Shown: positions 54,201 to 61,744 of the stretch, piece by piece | Layout of the letters: every line of letters starts with the position of its first letter | Numbering within the stretch: the stretch's first letter is position 1 | DNA from: Curtobacterium sp. 9128 | GTDB lineage: Bacteria; Actinomycetota; Actinomycetes; Actinomycetales; Microbacteriaceae | DNA length: 64,000 bases | Assembly: GCF_900086645.1 (NCBI RefSeq) | Contig: NZ_LT576451.1 | Coordinates: 1,116,001 to 1,180,000 of the forward strand | Direction of reading: 5' to 3' | Position numbers and translations under genes: made by a program | Notes under the pieces: model-generated | The model's input: only the letters and a program-made list of their open reading frames with translations | Database searches by the model: none | Told to the model about the DNA's origin: nothing

Positions 54201-54792
54201 GGTGAAGGTGCTGACCGTCTCGCAGGAGGCGATCGGTGTCACCGGCGCGTTCGACTACTCGGTGCTCACCGAGTCGGCGTACGCACCGGCACTGGCGACG
54301 AGTGGCTCGTACGTGGTCGACGACACGAAGTCCGCGACGTTCGACCCGTCCGCACCGGCGCTGTCGTTCGGGGGAGTCCTCTTCCCGGACAGCGGCTCGA
54401 TCCCGGTGACCCGCTCCGCAGGCACCTCGTCCGCGAGCGTGCTGCTGCTGCACCTGCACAACGCGGTCGGCGACCAGGTGGACACGGTGTCGGCGACGGT
54501 CGCTGCGCCGAAGCTGGCGCTCCGCGAGGGCAGTGCGGTCACGGTGTCCGGTACGCCGAAGGTCGGCAAGAAGCTGACCGCCGGGCCGGGCGACTGGAAC
54601 GCGCGGGGCGTGAAGTTCTCGTACCAGTGGCTCCGTGACGGGTCCGTCGTGGAGGGTGCGACCACGAAGAAGATCAAGCTGGGCACGTCGGACGTGGGGC
54701 ACACGTTCCAGGTCCGCGTGACCGCCACGGCGAAGGGGTACCAGGACGGCACCGCGACCTCGGCGTCCACCGCGAAGGTGACGCGCAAGTAG
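51205..54792 (+). CDS. Secreted S8 (subtilisin-like) serine peptidase
   Basis: 1,195 residues. Signal peptide (cleavage near ASAAPAG), inhibitor-like I9 propeptide (about 45-150), then the S8 domain with catalytic Asp228 (VAVLDTGLDY), His305 (GDHGTHVSG) and Ser649 (MSGTSMATPDVAG). A protease-associated insert lies at about 420-600. C-terminal to it are Fn3-like beta domains and an Ig-like domain with GTPKVGKKLTAGPGDW and FSYQWLRDG. GTG 51205 was chosen because AGGAG is eight bases upstream; GTG 51196 overlaps that site. Full length and intact. A strong hairpin follows the stop. Confidence 0.93.
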   Translation: MNRATQDPNTPNPRRMTRVVTALVAAGALACGGLAVGGTASAAPAGVASADLKLSAPLRSAKPQTTIAAFVRTTGEGALAVDAKAKGGDLTQSKSPSGAAKQRLSAIKSTTEDVRDAVQSADADATELYTTEYTVPGVAVVADVAALRKVAERSDVESVIPLTPKKIVDPTVSDSADAAPSGVDPDVVKPGADGVSPKNAASDVYTRALDAWQQTGHTGKGVNVAVLDTGLDYTQADFGGPGTTEAYEQALASSSAPDPSWFDAKKFLGGHDFAGPTYNADPASPAYDPTPKPDDNPIDGKGGDHGTHVSGTIAGYGLDADKKTFEGDYEKLTTQSVQDMWIGPGTAPEAGLYALKVFGDGGGSTDVTGAALDWVGQALTEGKDINVLNLSLGSDYGAPDDPDNAKIDALTARGVLPVIASGNADDFTDIGGSPGNAEGALTVAASATGQSLYDGVQATAPADVAKTYRAQYSQNYQGTLPVEGDVVVPTTNVDGCAAFSADEAAKVKGKVVWLKWTDGALECGSGVRFNNVQAAGGVGVLLAGTINTFDSGIAGNATIPGAELTADSAASLQSAAQAGTLHVKFADELKGFQLATDADAVNTLAQFTSRGVHGSFDDIVKPDVAGPGVNVISAANGTGDGRMSMSGTSMATPDVAGIAALTFESHPTWSAPDVKATIMNTATHDVRDGDGNATLLRQGTGRVDALQAVTAGTTVRSVENDQLVTASFGVVEVASPTTEKRTLQIKNTDGRPHTYDVAYESRVAQSGVAFSIDKQRVTVVPHGTATVTLTMTIADPTKVGRTIDPTQESTTLGYQREFVSAATGLVTFTPTDKKFNPLRIGTYAAPKPVSAVHGSDVSFESDSNETSIALAGRGVTGALVAPFVLGGTDPQESFPDGSAKQSLQAADIRAYGANASDGTLAFGVQTTGPDANPGAVTNVEVLIDADRDGTPDYLVYDAKSATVDATFATTIDLATGATLDSQPLNGGAPGQDVNTFDSAVKVLTVSQEAIGVTGAFDYSVLTESAYAPALATSGSYVVDDTKSATFDPSAPALSFGGVLFPDSGSIPVTRSAGTSSASVLLLHLHNAVGDQVDTVSATVAAPKLALREGSAVTVSGTPKVGKKLTAGPGDWNARGVKFSYQWLRDGSVVEGATTKKIKLGTSDVGHTFQVRVTATAKGYQDGTATSASTAKVTRK

Positions 54793-54799
54793 CCGGACC

Positions 54800-54836
54800 G
54801 GAAAGGGCCCGTGGATCGCCTCCACGGGCCCTTTCC
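54800..54836 (+). terminator. Rho-independent-like terminator after S8 protease
   Basis: Perfect 16-base arms (54800-54815 and 54821-54836) with the loop TCGCC; the right arm ends CCCTTTCC followed by ATGT. It lies eight bases after the protease stop. Confidence 0.85.
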
Positions 54837-54864
54837 ATGTCCTCAGATGCGTGTCGCGGATATG

Positions 54865-54879
54865 TAGTTAGACAAACTA
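54865..54879. promoter_or_regulatory. Small palindrome upstream of the 54-codon gene
   Basis: TAGTTAGACAAACTA has 5-base inverted arms (54865-54869 and 54875-54879). It overlaps a possible TAGACA -35 box at 54869-54874, whose partner CACGGT (54892-54897) ends seven bases before ATG 54905. Operator role is inferred from position only. Confidence 0.4.
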
Positions 54880-54904
54880 GCGAAACGGTGGCACGGTTGT
54901 CCCC

Positions 54905-55069
54905 ATGCAGAACACGTTGTCGCAGCTCCGGCAGAACCCCGTCGAGTGGCGCCGTCGTGGCCTGACCCCGCCGGACGTCATCCAGGCGATGGTCAACGAA
55001 CGGCTCGCCGAGCCGGGCCACAACGCCCCGATGACGAACCCCAGTTACGCAGACTTCTTCCGGTCCTGA
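54905..55069 (+). CDS. 54-residue small protein, unknown
   Basis: A complete ORF from ATG 54905 to TGA 55069. The product has an N-terminal helix (NTLSQLRQNPVEWRRRGL), a middle helix (DVIQAMVNERLAE) and a C-terminal MTNPSYADFFRS. It is soluble, with no Cys. There is no clear Shine-Dalgarno, and a CACGGT box seven bases upstream allows a leaderless transcript. Flanked by two hairpins, it forms its own transcription unit. No family recognised; conserved-looking codon use (GC3 near 90 percent by eye) supports coding. Confidence 0.65.
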   Translation: MQNTLSQLRQNPVEWRRRGLTPPDVIQAMVNERLAEPGHNAPMTNPSYADFFRS

Positions 55070-55127
55070 TCCCCGGCAGAAGAGACGCGCGGACGCGATC
55101 GGGTCGCGGCCGTGGATGAGAGCGACG

Positions 55128-55159
55128 GGAGGCGCGGTGCCAGCTGGCACCGTGCCTCC
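55128..55159. terminator. Bidirectional hairpin terminator
   Basis: 16-base arms (55128-55143 and 55144-55159) directly abutting at AG|CT, with one mismatch. The left flank reads GACGGGAGGC, the same motif as the 3664 and 13747 hairpins. It lies between the convergent 54-codon and L,D-transpeptidase genes. Confidence 0.7.
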
Positions 55160-55197
55160 TGGTCGTTCCTGCGGTCGCGTCGGCCGCGGGGCGGTCC

Positions 55198-56094
55198 CTA
55201 GGGCACCACCTGCACGACCGTCCCCAGGGGCAGCGCGTCCACCATGTCGATCGCATCGCCGTCGAGGCGCACGCAGCCGTGGGAGACCGCGCCCCGGGCG
55301 ACCGATTCGTAGTGGACGCCGATCAGCCCGCCGTCGTCCCCGCCGTACGGCTCGTCCGCTGCCGCGGAGTGCAACGAGGTCAGGCTGATGCGGTGGACGG
55401 TCTGGTCCTGCGCGGGGTCGAGGTAGCGCGCCTGCACGTACCCGGCGACGCCCGTCGGGGTCGGGGTGTCGCCGGCGCCGATGCCGGCCGGGAACTCGTG
55501 GACCGTCTTGCCGTCCGTGTCGATGATCGAGACGGTCTGCGCCCCGACGGACACGACGACGTGGTCGGCCAGCGCGTCTCCGCGGTGCAGCAGATCGCGC
55601 CGGATCCAGGCGACGGTCTGTGCGGCGGCCCCGCCCGAGGTCGTCGAGGGGAGCGCCTGTCGGCTCGGTGTCATGACGAGCGCCCAGTCGCCGCTGAACC
55701 GCACGGGCACGATGACCGAGGGATCGCCGAGGAAGTTCTTCGCCGCGAACCGCGCCACCGGTGTCGTCCTGTCGTCACCGTAGAGCGGGGCGTCGGCGTC
55801 GATCGAGTACGCGTGGTCGGCGGCCTTCGGCACGTCCGGCTCGTACCAGGGCAGGAGTCCGCCGATGACGGCGTCGTACCGCGCCTCGGGGAGTGCGGCG
55901 ACCGCGTCGGCCGAGGGTGCACGGTACGGGGCGGCCGAGGAGGTCGCACTCGGCGAGGGGGTCGAAGACCTCGTTGCGGCGGCCTCGGCGTCCGCGTGGC
56001 AGCCGGTCAGGCCGACCGTGACCAGGACGGCGAGGGTCGCGGTCAAGGTGGCGGTGCGGCGGCGGGTGCCCGTGCTGCGGGTGGGGTGTTCCAT
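55198..56094 (-). CDS. YkuD-type L,D-transpeptidase, lipoprotein (paralogue 2)
   Basis: 298 residues from ATG 56094 (GTG 56097 adds one). The N terminus is a lipoprotein signal with lipobox LTGC, unlike the helix anchor of paralogue 1. The middle domain (ALPEARYDAVIGGLLPWYEPD, DAPLYGDDRTTPVARFAAKNFLG) and the YkuD domain (TSLHSAAADEPYGGDDGG, ARGAVSHGCVRL with Cys274) match the protein at 20959-21825 almost segment by segment. It lies 96 bases downstream of the Ig-domain gene whose product ends LPVVSG, with a hairpin between. Confidence 0.87.
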   Translation of the reverse strand: MEHPTRSTGTRRRTATLTATLAVLVTVGLTGCHADAEAAATRSSTPSPSATSSAAPYRAPSADAVAALPEARYDAVIGGLLPWYEPDVPKAADHAYSIDADAPLYGDDRTTPVARFAAKNFLGDPSVIVPVRFSGDWALVMTPSRQALPSTTSGGAAAQTVAWIRRDLLHRGDALADHVVVSVGAQTVSIIDTDGKTVHEFPAGIGAGDTPTPTGVAGYVQARYLDPAQDQTVHRISLTSLHSAAADEPYGGDDGGLIGVHYESVARGAVSHGCVRLDGDAIDMVDALPLGTVVQVVP

Positions 56095-56140
56095 CACGAT
56101 CCCGTCGGGTGGGTCGGTCGGTGCTGGGGAGGGATGCGGA

Positions 56141-56178
56141 GAGCGGGGGCACGGCGCCTGTCCGCCGTGCCCCCGCTC
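56141..56178 (-). terminator. GC-rich hairpin between Ig-domain gene and L,D-transpeptidase gene
   Basis: Perfect 16-base arms (56141-56156 and 56163-56178) with a six-base loop. It occupies the same relative place as the 20899-20937 hairpin at the other LPVVSG locus and may be a partial terminator. Confidence 0.75.
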
Positions 56179-56190
56179 GGTTCGATCGGG

Positions 56191-57291
56191 TCAGCCGCTG
56201 ACGACCGGGAGTGCCGGGGCGCCCGGGTCGGTGCCGGTGACCGTCGCGGTGCCGGAGCCCGTCGTGCCGGTGCCGGAGCCCGTCGTGCCGGTGCCCGTCG
56301 TACCGGTGCCCGTGCCGGCGCCGGTGCCAGTACCCGTGCCCGGGGTCGTTCCACCGCCGTCGGTCGGCGTCGTAGCGACCGCCGGCAGCGTGATGGTGAA
56401 CGCGACCTCGCCCTGGCCCTGACCGCCGCCGATCTGGTTGACGGAGAGGTTCTGCACCGTGGCCGCGGAGTCCGAGAACGTCCCCGTGGTGGTCCACGTG
56501 CCGTCGTCCGCGACGAGGACCTGCGGAGCCGCGCGGTTGCCGTCGGCGTCGAGGACGTTCACGAGGTCGCCGGGGGTGCCGGTTCCGGTGAACGTGACCG
56601 TGCGCGAGTCGACGGTGCTGCCGTTCTTCGGCGAGACGAGCGAGAACTGCGACGCCGGGGTGGTCGCCTCGGCTGCGGCCGTGAAGGAGCCCTGTGCCTG
56701 GATCTGGAAGTTGTTGTTCTCCTCCAGGACCGTGTACTCGTGCGAGTCCGTGTCGGTGCCCGGGATGTCGAACGTGAACGACCAGCTGCCGTCGTCCGCG
56801 ATCTGGTGGCGGACGATCGGCGCCGACTGCGGGTCGATCTGGACCGTGTTGTCCGGGTTGCCCGTGCCGGAGACCGTGACCGTCCGGCCGGAGACCGAGT
56901 GGCTGGTGATCGCGAACTCGGGGACCGGCTGCTCGGCAGCGGCGGTGACCGTGGTCTGGCCGTCCTGGTTGAGCCCGTTCGGCAGCGTCTGCGTCACCGT
57001 GTAGGTGTGCGCGGCGTAGTCCGTGCCCGGGATCGTGTAGGTGAGCGTCCAGGTGCCGGAGTCGCCGATCGCGTGACGCGACGTGCGGAAGTTCTCGTCG
57101 AGCTGGATGTTCTCGCCGGGGGTACCGGTGCCGTTGATCGTGAGGACACGACCGTCGACGGACTGCGACGTGACCTTCAGGTCCGCCGGGTCGGCGTTCG
57201 CGGGGGCGGCGACGAGCGTCATGCCGCCGATCACGATCGCGGCGCACGCCGGGAGGGCCAGCGCCTTCTTGCTCCAGAGAGCCTTGTTCAT
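56191..57291 (-). CDS. Secreted Ig-like repeat protein with C-terminal LPVVSG
   Basis: 366 residues. Signal peptide with cleavage near APANADP (about 34). Three bacterial Ig-like repeats of about 95 residues each follow, recognised by GTGTPGENIQLDE, GTGNPDNTVQIDP and GTGTPGDLVNVLD, and by GTWTLTYTIPGTD / GSWSFTFDIPGTD. A Gly/Thr/Ser tail of about 45 residues then ends in APALPVVSG. No enzyme motif: a structural or adhesive surface protein. The last 15 bases, GTCGTCAGCGGCTGA, are identical to those of the PAP2 gene at 19091-20881. A palindromic site (57524-57541) lies well upstream. Confidence 0.85.
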   Translation of the reverse strand: MNKALWSKKALALPACAAIVIGGMTLVAAPANADPADLKVTSQSVDGRVLTINGTGTPGENIQLDENFRTSRHAIGDSGTWTLTYTIPGTDYAAHTYTVTQTLPNGLNQDGQTTVTAAAEQPVPEFAITSHSVSGRTVTVSGTGNPDNTVQIDPQSAPIVRHQIADDGSWSFTFDIPGTDTDSHEYTVLEENNNFQIQAQGSFTAAAEATTPASQFSLVSPKNGSTVDSRTVTFTGTGTPGDLVNVLDADGNRAAPQVLVADDGTWTTTGTFSDSAATVQNLSVNQIGGGQGQGEVAFTITLPAVATTPTDGGGTTPGTGTGTGAGTGTGTTGTGTTGSGTGTTGSGTATVTGTDPGAPALPVVSG

Positions 57292-57653
57292 CGTCGAACT
57301 CACTTCTGTGCCGCAGAGGGCACGGTTGTGGGGCGTCCCAGCACGTGGTTCATGCGGGATCGTGTCCGGCTCGGTTGCACGCCGGACGGGCCGCACGGGT
57401 CTCGTGCGGCGGTGGTCCGCACGCAGGGACGTGGGACCGATGAGAGGTGCTCCGCCGGGAACGCGGCGCACGATCGTGACGCTACGTCTGTGGAGTTGCT
57501 TTAGTACAGCAATGGAACCAAATGTCCCCCGTTCTGGGGACTCCTCGACGGGGCCTCGTCCGGAACCCGCATCAGGGGAGTCGTTCGATAGACTCGGGTG
57601 GACCACCGGCCCGACGGTCGCGTGAGGTCCTCCGCGAACGTGAGGAGAACCAG
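57292..57653. other. Divergent intergenic region between Ig-protein and purA
   Basis: 362 bases without a gene. The side near 57291 is a long, GC-rich leader for the Ig-domain gene. An AT-rich patch near 57500-57522 (TTGCTTTAGTACAGCAATGG) is the likely promoter zone. The palindromic site at 57524-57541 follows. On the purA side TAGACT (57589-57594) is a plausible -10 box, and TGAGGAG precedes ATG 57654. Confidence 0.55.
57524..57541. promoter_or_regulatory. CCCCnGAACGGGGGAC-type palindromic site
   Basis: Minus strand reads GTCCCCAGAACGGGGGAC, with GTCCCC/GGGGAC inverted ends. It is close to the site upstream of the S8 protease (51095-51112). Confidence 0.5.
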
Positions 57654-58952
57654 ATGCCCGCAGCAGTCATCATCGGAGCCCAGTGGGGTGACGAGGGCAA
57701 GGGGAAGGCGACCGACCTCCTCGGCAGCCGCATCGACTACGTCGTCAAGTTCAACGGCGGCAACAACGCCGGGCACACCGTGGTCGTCGGGGGCGAGAAG
57801 TACGCGCTCCACCTGCTGCCGTCCGGCATCCTGACCCCCGGTGTGACGCCCGTGATCGGCAACGGCGTCGTCGTCGACCTCGAGGTCCTGTTCCAGGAGC
57901 TCGACGCGCTGAAGGCCCGCGGCGTCGACGTCTCGAAGCTCCGCGTCTCGGCGAACGCCCACGTCATCACGCACTACCACCGCACCATCGACAAGGTGAC
58001 GGAGCGCTTCCTCGGCAAGCGGCAGATCGGCACCACCGGTCGTGGCATCGGCCCGAGCTACGCGGACAAGATCAACCGCGTCGGCATCCGCATCCAGGAC
58101 ATCTTCGACGAGAACATCCTGCGCCAGAAGGTCGAAGCAGCCCTCGACCAGAAGAACCACCTCCTGGTGAAGGTCTTCAACCGTCGCGCGATCGACCCCG
58201 AAGAGGTCGTCGAGTCGCTGCTGTCCTTCGCCGAGCGCCTGCGCCCGATGGTCGCGGACACGGCCCTCGAGATCCACCGTGCCCTCGAGCGGGGCGAGAC
58301 CGTCCTGTTCGAGGCCGGTCAGGCGACGATGCTCGACGTCGACCACGGCACGTACCCGTTCGTCACGTCCTCGTCGGCGACCGCAGGTGGCGCGGCGACC
58401 GGTTCCGGCATCGGCCCGGGCAAGATCCAGCGCGTCATCGGCATCGTCAAGGCGTACACGACCCGCGTCGGCGCCGGGCCGTTCCCGACCGAGCTGTTCG
58501 ACGAGTCGGGGGAGTTCCTCCGCGCGAACGGTTTCGAGTTCGGCACCACCACGGGCCGCCCGCGTCGCTGCGGCTGGTACGACGCCCCGATCGCCCGGTA
58601 CACGGCGCGCATCAACGGCGTGACGGACTTCGTGCTCACGAAGCTCGACGTGCTGACCGGGCTGGAGACCATCCCCGTGTGCGTCGCGTACGAGGTCGAC
58701 GGCGAACGCGTGGACGAGGTCCCCGTCTCGCAGTCGGACTTCCACCACGCGAAGCCGATCTACGAGGACTTCCCCGGCTGGACCGAGGACATCACGGGTG
58801 CCCGTTCGTTCGAGGACCTCCCCGCGAACGCCCAGGCGTACGTCCTGGCGGTCGAGGCGATGTCCGGCGCGCGCATCTCGGCGATCGGCGTCGGCCCCGG
58901 CCGTGACGCGATCGTCGTCCGTCACGACCTGCTCGGCCAGGACGTGGCCTGA
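57654..58952 (+). CDS. purA: Adenylosuccinate synthetase
   Basis: 432 residues, the standard length. GTP-dependent joining of IMP and aspartate in AMP synthesis. Catalytic Asp13 in QWGDEGKGK and His41 in NNAGHTVV are present, as are the IMP-loop [14 protein letters not shown], the switch [10 protein letters not shown] and the aspartate loop [14 protein letters not shown] 57654 has TGAGGAG at good spacing. The phosphatase gene starts two bases after its stop, so they are probably co-transcribed. Confidence 0.97.
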   Translation: MPAAVIIGAQWGDEGKGKATDLLGSRIDYVVKFNGGNNAGHTVVVGGEKYALHLLPSGILTPGVTPVIGNGVVVDLEVLFQELDALKARGVDVSKLRVSANAHVITHYHRTIDKVTERFLGKRQIGTTGRGIGPSYADKINRVGIRIQDIFDENILRQKVEAALDQKNHLLVKVFNRRAIDPEEVVESLLSFAERLRPMVADTALEIHRALERGETVLFEAGQATMLDVDHGTYPFVTSSSATAGGAATGSGIGPGKIQRVIGIVKAYTTRVGAGPFPTELFDESGEFLRANGFEFGTTTGRPRRCGWYDAPIARYTARINGVTDFVLTKLDVLTGLETIPVCVAYEVDGERVDEVPVSQSDFHHAKPIYEDFPGWTEDITGARSFEDLPANAQAYVLAVEAMSGARISAIGVGPGRDAIVVRHDLLGQDVA

Positions 58953-58954
58953 CG

Positions 58955-59512
58955 ATGCGGATCCTGTTCGTCTGCAGTGGCAACATCTGTCGGTCACCGC
59001 TGGGCGCACAGGTCCTGGAGGCTCGGCTCGGCTCGGTGGCATCGTCGTACGTCATCGAGTCGGCCGGCACAATCGCCCAGGACGACATGGCCATGGACGG
59101 TGCGGCCGCCGCGCAGTCCGTCCGGCTCGGCGGCGACCCGTCCGCGCATCGGTCGCGTTACCTGACGGAGTCGATCGCCGCCGGCGCCGACCTCGTGCTG
59201 ACCGCCGAGCGCTCGCACCGGGCCGACGTCGTCCGCCTGGCGCCGCGAGCCGCGAAGCGGGCGTTCACGATCAAGCAGTTCGCGCGGGTGCTCGACGGGC
59301 TCGAGCCGTCTGACCTCGCCGATGTGCACTCGCCGCAGGCCCTCGTCGAGCGGGTCGCGCGGCTCCGCGGCACCGTCGCGCCGCCGGCCGACCCCGCTGA
59401 CGACGACGTCGACGACCCGTACCGCCGCTCGGAGTCGACGCATGCCCGAGTCGCCGACGAGATCGACCGGGCGCTCACACTGATCGCCGACGCCCTGCGC
59501 GCGGTCGCGTAG
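58955..59512 (+). CDS. Low-molecular-weight protein-tyrosine phosphatase
   Basis: 185 residues. The P-loop VCSGNICRSP (CX5R) starts at residue 6 and the general-acid Asp is in DDPYRRS near residue 150. This fold dephosphorylates protein tyrosines (as Wzb partners) or arginines. A Pro/Asp-rich insert precedes the DP loop. It is directly behind purA. Confidence 0.9.
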   Translation: MRILFVCSGNICRSPLGAQVLEARLGSVASSYVIESAGTIAQDDMAMDGAAAAQSVRLGGDPSAHRSRYLTESIAAGADLVLTAERSHRADVVRLAPRAAKRAFTIKQFARVLDGLEPSDLADVHSPQALVERVARLRGTVAPPADPADDDVDDPYRRSESTHARVADEIDRALTLIADALRAVA

Positions 59513-59541
59513 GGCCGGGCCGGGCGGGGCGGGCGGCCGGG

Positions 59542-59612
59542 CGCGAGACTCGGTCTGAGCGACACATCGCGCGGCTTCGAGCCCGAGGAGTGTCGCTCAG
59601 CGCGAAACTCGG
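59542..59612. repeat. Intergenic hairpin flanked by direct repeats, family 3
   Basis: A hairpin with 11-base arms, CTGAGCGACAC (59555-59565) and GTGTCGCTCAG (59590-59600), is flanked by direct repeats GCGAGACTCGG (59542-59552) and GCGAAACTCGG (59602-59612). It ends inside the last codons of the MFS gene and probably terminates both converging transcripts. Confidence 0.7.
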
Positions 59613-60898
59613 GTGGGGGCGTCCGGTGCGGCGCCCCGGGCGAGCACGTGGCGGTCGCGGCTGGCGGCAGCGCCGGCGAACCCCTGGACGACGAGCAAGG
59701 CCAGCAGCACCCCGATCGGCACCGTCCACCCGCCCGTCGCGGTGTGCAGCAGCCCGATCCCGAGCGGCCCGAGGCCCGCGAGCAGGTACCCGATGCCCTG
59801 CGCCATCGTCGACACGTGCGCCGTGTGCCTGGCGTCCGGTGAGCGCCACACGATGTAGCTGAGCGACAGGCTGATCGCTCCGCCCTGTCCGAGGCCGAGG
59901 AGCGTCATCCACACCCATGCCCCGGCGGCGGGCGCGACCGCGAGCCCGACGAACCCCGCCATGCAGAGCACGACGACCACGAGCACTGGCACCCACGACG
60001 GCCGGATGCGCCGGGCGATCGCCGGACCCGCGATGCCCGTGAGGATCCCGGGCAGGCTCGAGTACGCCAGCATCAGCCCCGCCGTGTGCGCGGAGACGCC
60101 GGCGTCCTGCAGCACCGTCGGCGCCCAGGTCAGGAACGCGTAGTACGACAGGCTCTGCAGCCCCATGAACCCCGTCACGGCGATCGCCACCGGGTCGCGG
60201 AGGAGCGCCGTCATCCGGGGCTCGCCGGCCTCGGACGGTGTGTCGGCCGCGCGGTTCCGTCCGGCGACCCGCACGTGCCCCGGGTTCTGCAGCGCACGCG
60301 GCAGCCACACCAGGAACGCGAGCACGGCGGGGAGCGCCCAGAACGCCAGCGCCGGTCGCCACGATCCGCCGAACGCCACCATGAGCGGCACGACCGATGC
60401 CGACGCCACTGCCGCGCTGAGGAAGAGCATCGTCGAGTAGAGCCCCATCATCAGCCCGACCCGGTGGGCGAAGTCGCTCTTGATCGCCGCAGGCATGAGC
60501 ACGTTCGCGACCGCGATCGCCGCCCCCGCGAGCACCGTCCCGCCGTACAGCGCCCACCCCTGCGGCTCGAAGCGGAGCGCGATGCCGAGTGCGAGGACGG
60601 CCATCGTCAGCCCGAGCAGCCGGTGCAGTCCGACGCGCCTGGTCAGCACGGGCGTCAGGAACGCGAACGCCCCGAATGCGAACACCGGGATCGTGGTGAG
60701 CAGGCTCGCCGCCGACGGTGTCAGGTGGAGCGACCGCTCGATCGCCGTGAGCACCGGCCCGACCGAGGCGACACCCATGCGCAGGTTGATCGCGATGAGC
60801 AGCAGCCCCGCCCCGACGTACCAGGCGGCGAGCACACGGCGGCGTCCCGCGGGCGGGGGCACGGTCACGGGGAGCGGAACGGAAGCGGTCGAGGTCAT
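59597..60898 (-). CDS. MFS transporter (CynX/NimT-type)
   Basis: 433 residues, twelve hydrophobic helices. Early AINLRMGVASVGPVLTAI and LLGLTMAVLALGIALRF fit the CynX/NimT (cyanate/nitroimidazole) branch, as does the second-half GQGGAISLSLSYIVWRSPDA. Exporter or importer of a small molecule; substrate unknown. ATG 60898 is 54 bases from the divergent AraC start, so the regulator is probably its controller. The stop overlaps the family-3 repeat. Confidence 0.85.
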   Translation of the reverse strand: MTSTASVPLPVTVPPPAGRRRVLAAWYVGAGLLLIAINLRMGVASVGPVLTAIERSLHLTPSAASLLTTIPVFAFGAFAFLTPVLTRRVGLHRLLGLTMAVLALGIALRFEPQGWALYGGTVLAGAAIAVANVLMPAAIKSDFAHRVGLMMGLYSTMLFLSAAVASASVVPLMVAFGGSWRPALAFWALPAVLAFLVWLPRALQNPGHVRVAGRNRAADTPSEAGEPRMTALLRDPVAIAVTGFMGLQSLSYYAFLTWAPTVLQDAGVSAHTAGLMLAYSSLPGILTGIAGPAIARRIRPSWVPVLVVVVLCMAGFVGLAVAPAAGAWVWMTLLGLGQGGAISLSLSYIVWRSPDARHTAHVSTMAQGIGYLLAGLGPLGIGLLHTATGGWTVPIGVLLALLVVQGFAGAAASRDRHVLARGAAPDAPTRVSR

Positions 60899-60952
60899 GC
60901 GTCCATCCGACCACCTGCCGTCCACTGCTCGGAACACGTACACTGCCGCTCG

Positions 60953-61744
60953 ATGTCGAAAACCCGCCGCCTCGAGGACTTCGAGATCGACGACCGCCTG
61001 ACCGACGGCCGGTCCGAGGCCGCGTTCCTCTTCGACCACGCCGAGACGACGACTTCCCACACCCACACCCGCGGCCACCTGGTGCATGCCGCCAGCGGGG
61101 TGCTGTCGCTCATCACCGACGACGGCGCCTGGATCGCCCCGCCCAACCGTGTCGCGTGGGTGCCGGCCGGCGCCGAGCACCGGCACCGGGCCCACGGGGT
61201 GACCGACATGCGGGTCGTGTACCTGGAGGCGGATGCGGCCATGTCCCTGCCGACCGGACCTGCTGTGCTGGCGGTCACCCCGCTCGCACGGGAGGCCCTG
61301 CTCGCCGCCACCGCGTCGGCACCGCGTTCCGAGGCGGCGCGGTCGCACCTGCGGACGGTCATCGTGGACGAGGTCGCGTCCGCGCCGGAGCAGCCGCTTC
61401 ACCTGCCGGAGGCGCACGACGTGCGGCTGCGCCGCGTCGTGGTGATCGTCGAACGCGACCTGACCGTGGCGTGGTCGCTCGGTGCCCTGGCGCGGGAGAC
61501 GGGCGTGGGGGAGCGCACCCTGACCCGGCTGTTCCGCGACGAGACGGGCATGGGGTACCGGCAGTGGCGGCTGCAGCTCCGGGTGCACCGGGCGCTGGTG
61601 CTGCTCGCGCAGGGGTGGTCGGTGACGGACACCGCGGCGGCCTGCGGGTGGGCGACGACGAGCCAGTGCATCGAGCAGTTCTCCCCGCTGGTCGGCATGA
61701 CCCCTGGGGCGTACCGTCGAGACGTGGGGAGCATGGCCGGATGA
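60953..61744 (+). CDS. AraC family transcriptional regulator with cupin sensor
   Basis: 263 residues. The N-terminal cupin has TSHTHTRGHLVHAASGVLSL and PPNRVAWVPAGAEHRHRAHG. The C-terminal double helix-turn-helix reads SLGALARETGVGERTLTRLFRDETGM and SVTDTAAACGWATTSQCIEQF. TACACT (60939-60944) lies eight bases before ATG 60953, a leaderless candidate. It is divergent from the MFS gene and overlaps the next gene by four bases. Confidence 0.9.
   Translation: MSKTRRLEDFEIDDRLTDGRSEAAFLFDHAETTTSHTHTRGHLVHAASGVLSLITDDGAWIAPPNRVAWVPAGAEHRHRAHGVTDMRVVYLEADAAMSLPTGPAVLAVTPLAREALLAATASAPRSEAARSHLRTVIVDEVASAPEQPLHLPEAHDVRLRRVVVIVERDLTVAWSLGALARETGVGERTLTRLFRDETGMGYRQWRLQLRVHRALVLLAQGWSVTDTAAACGWATTSQCIEQFSPLVGMTPGAYRRDVGSMAG

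Noticed and set aside
51196..54825. Long minus-strand open frame antisense to the S8 protease, continuous with the TetR frame
   Set aside because: Only the last 216 codons (50401-51051) look like protein. The rest mirrors the protease gene.
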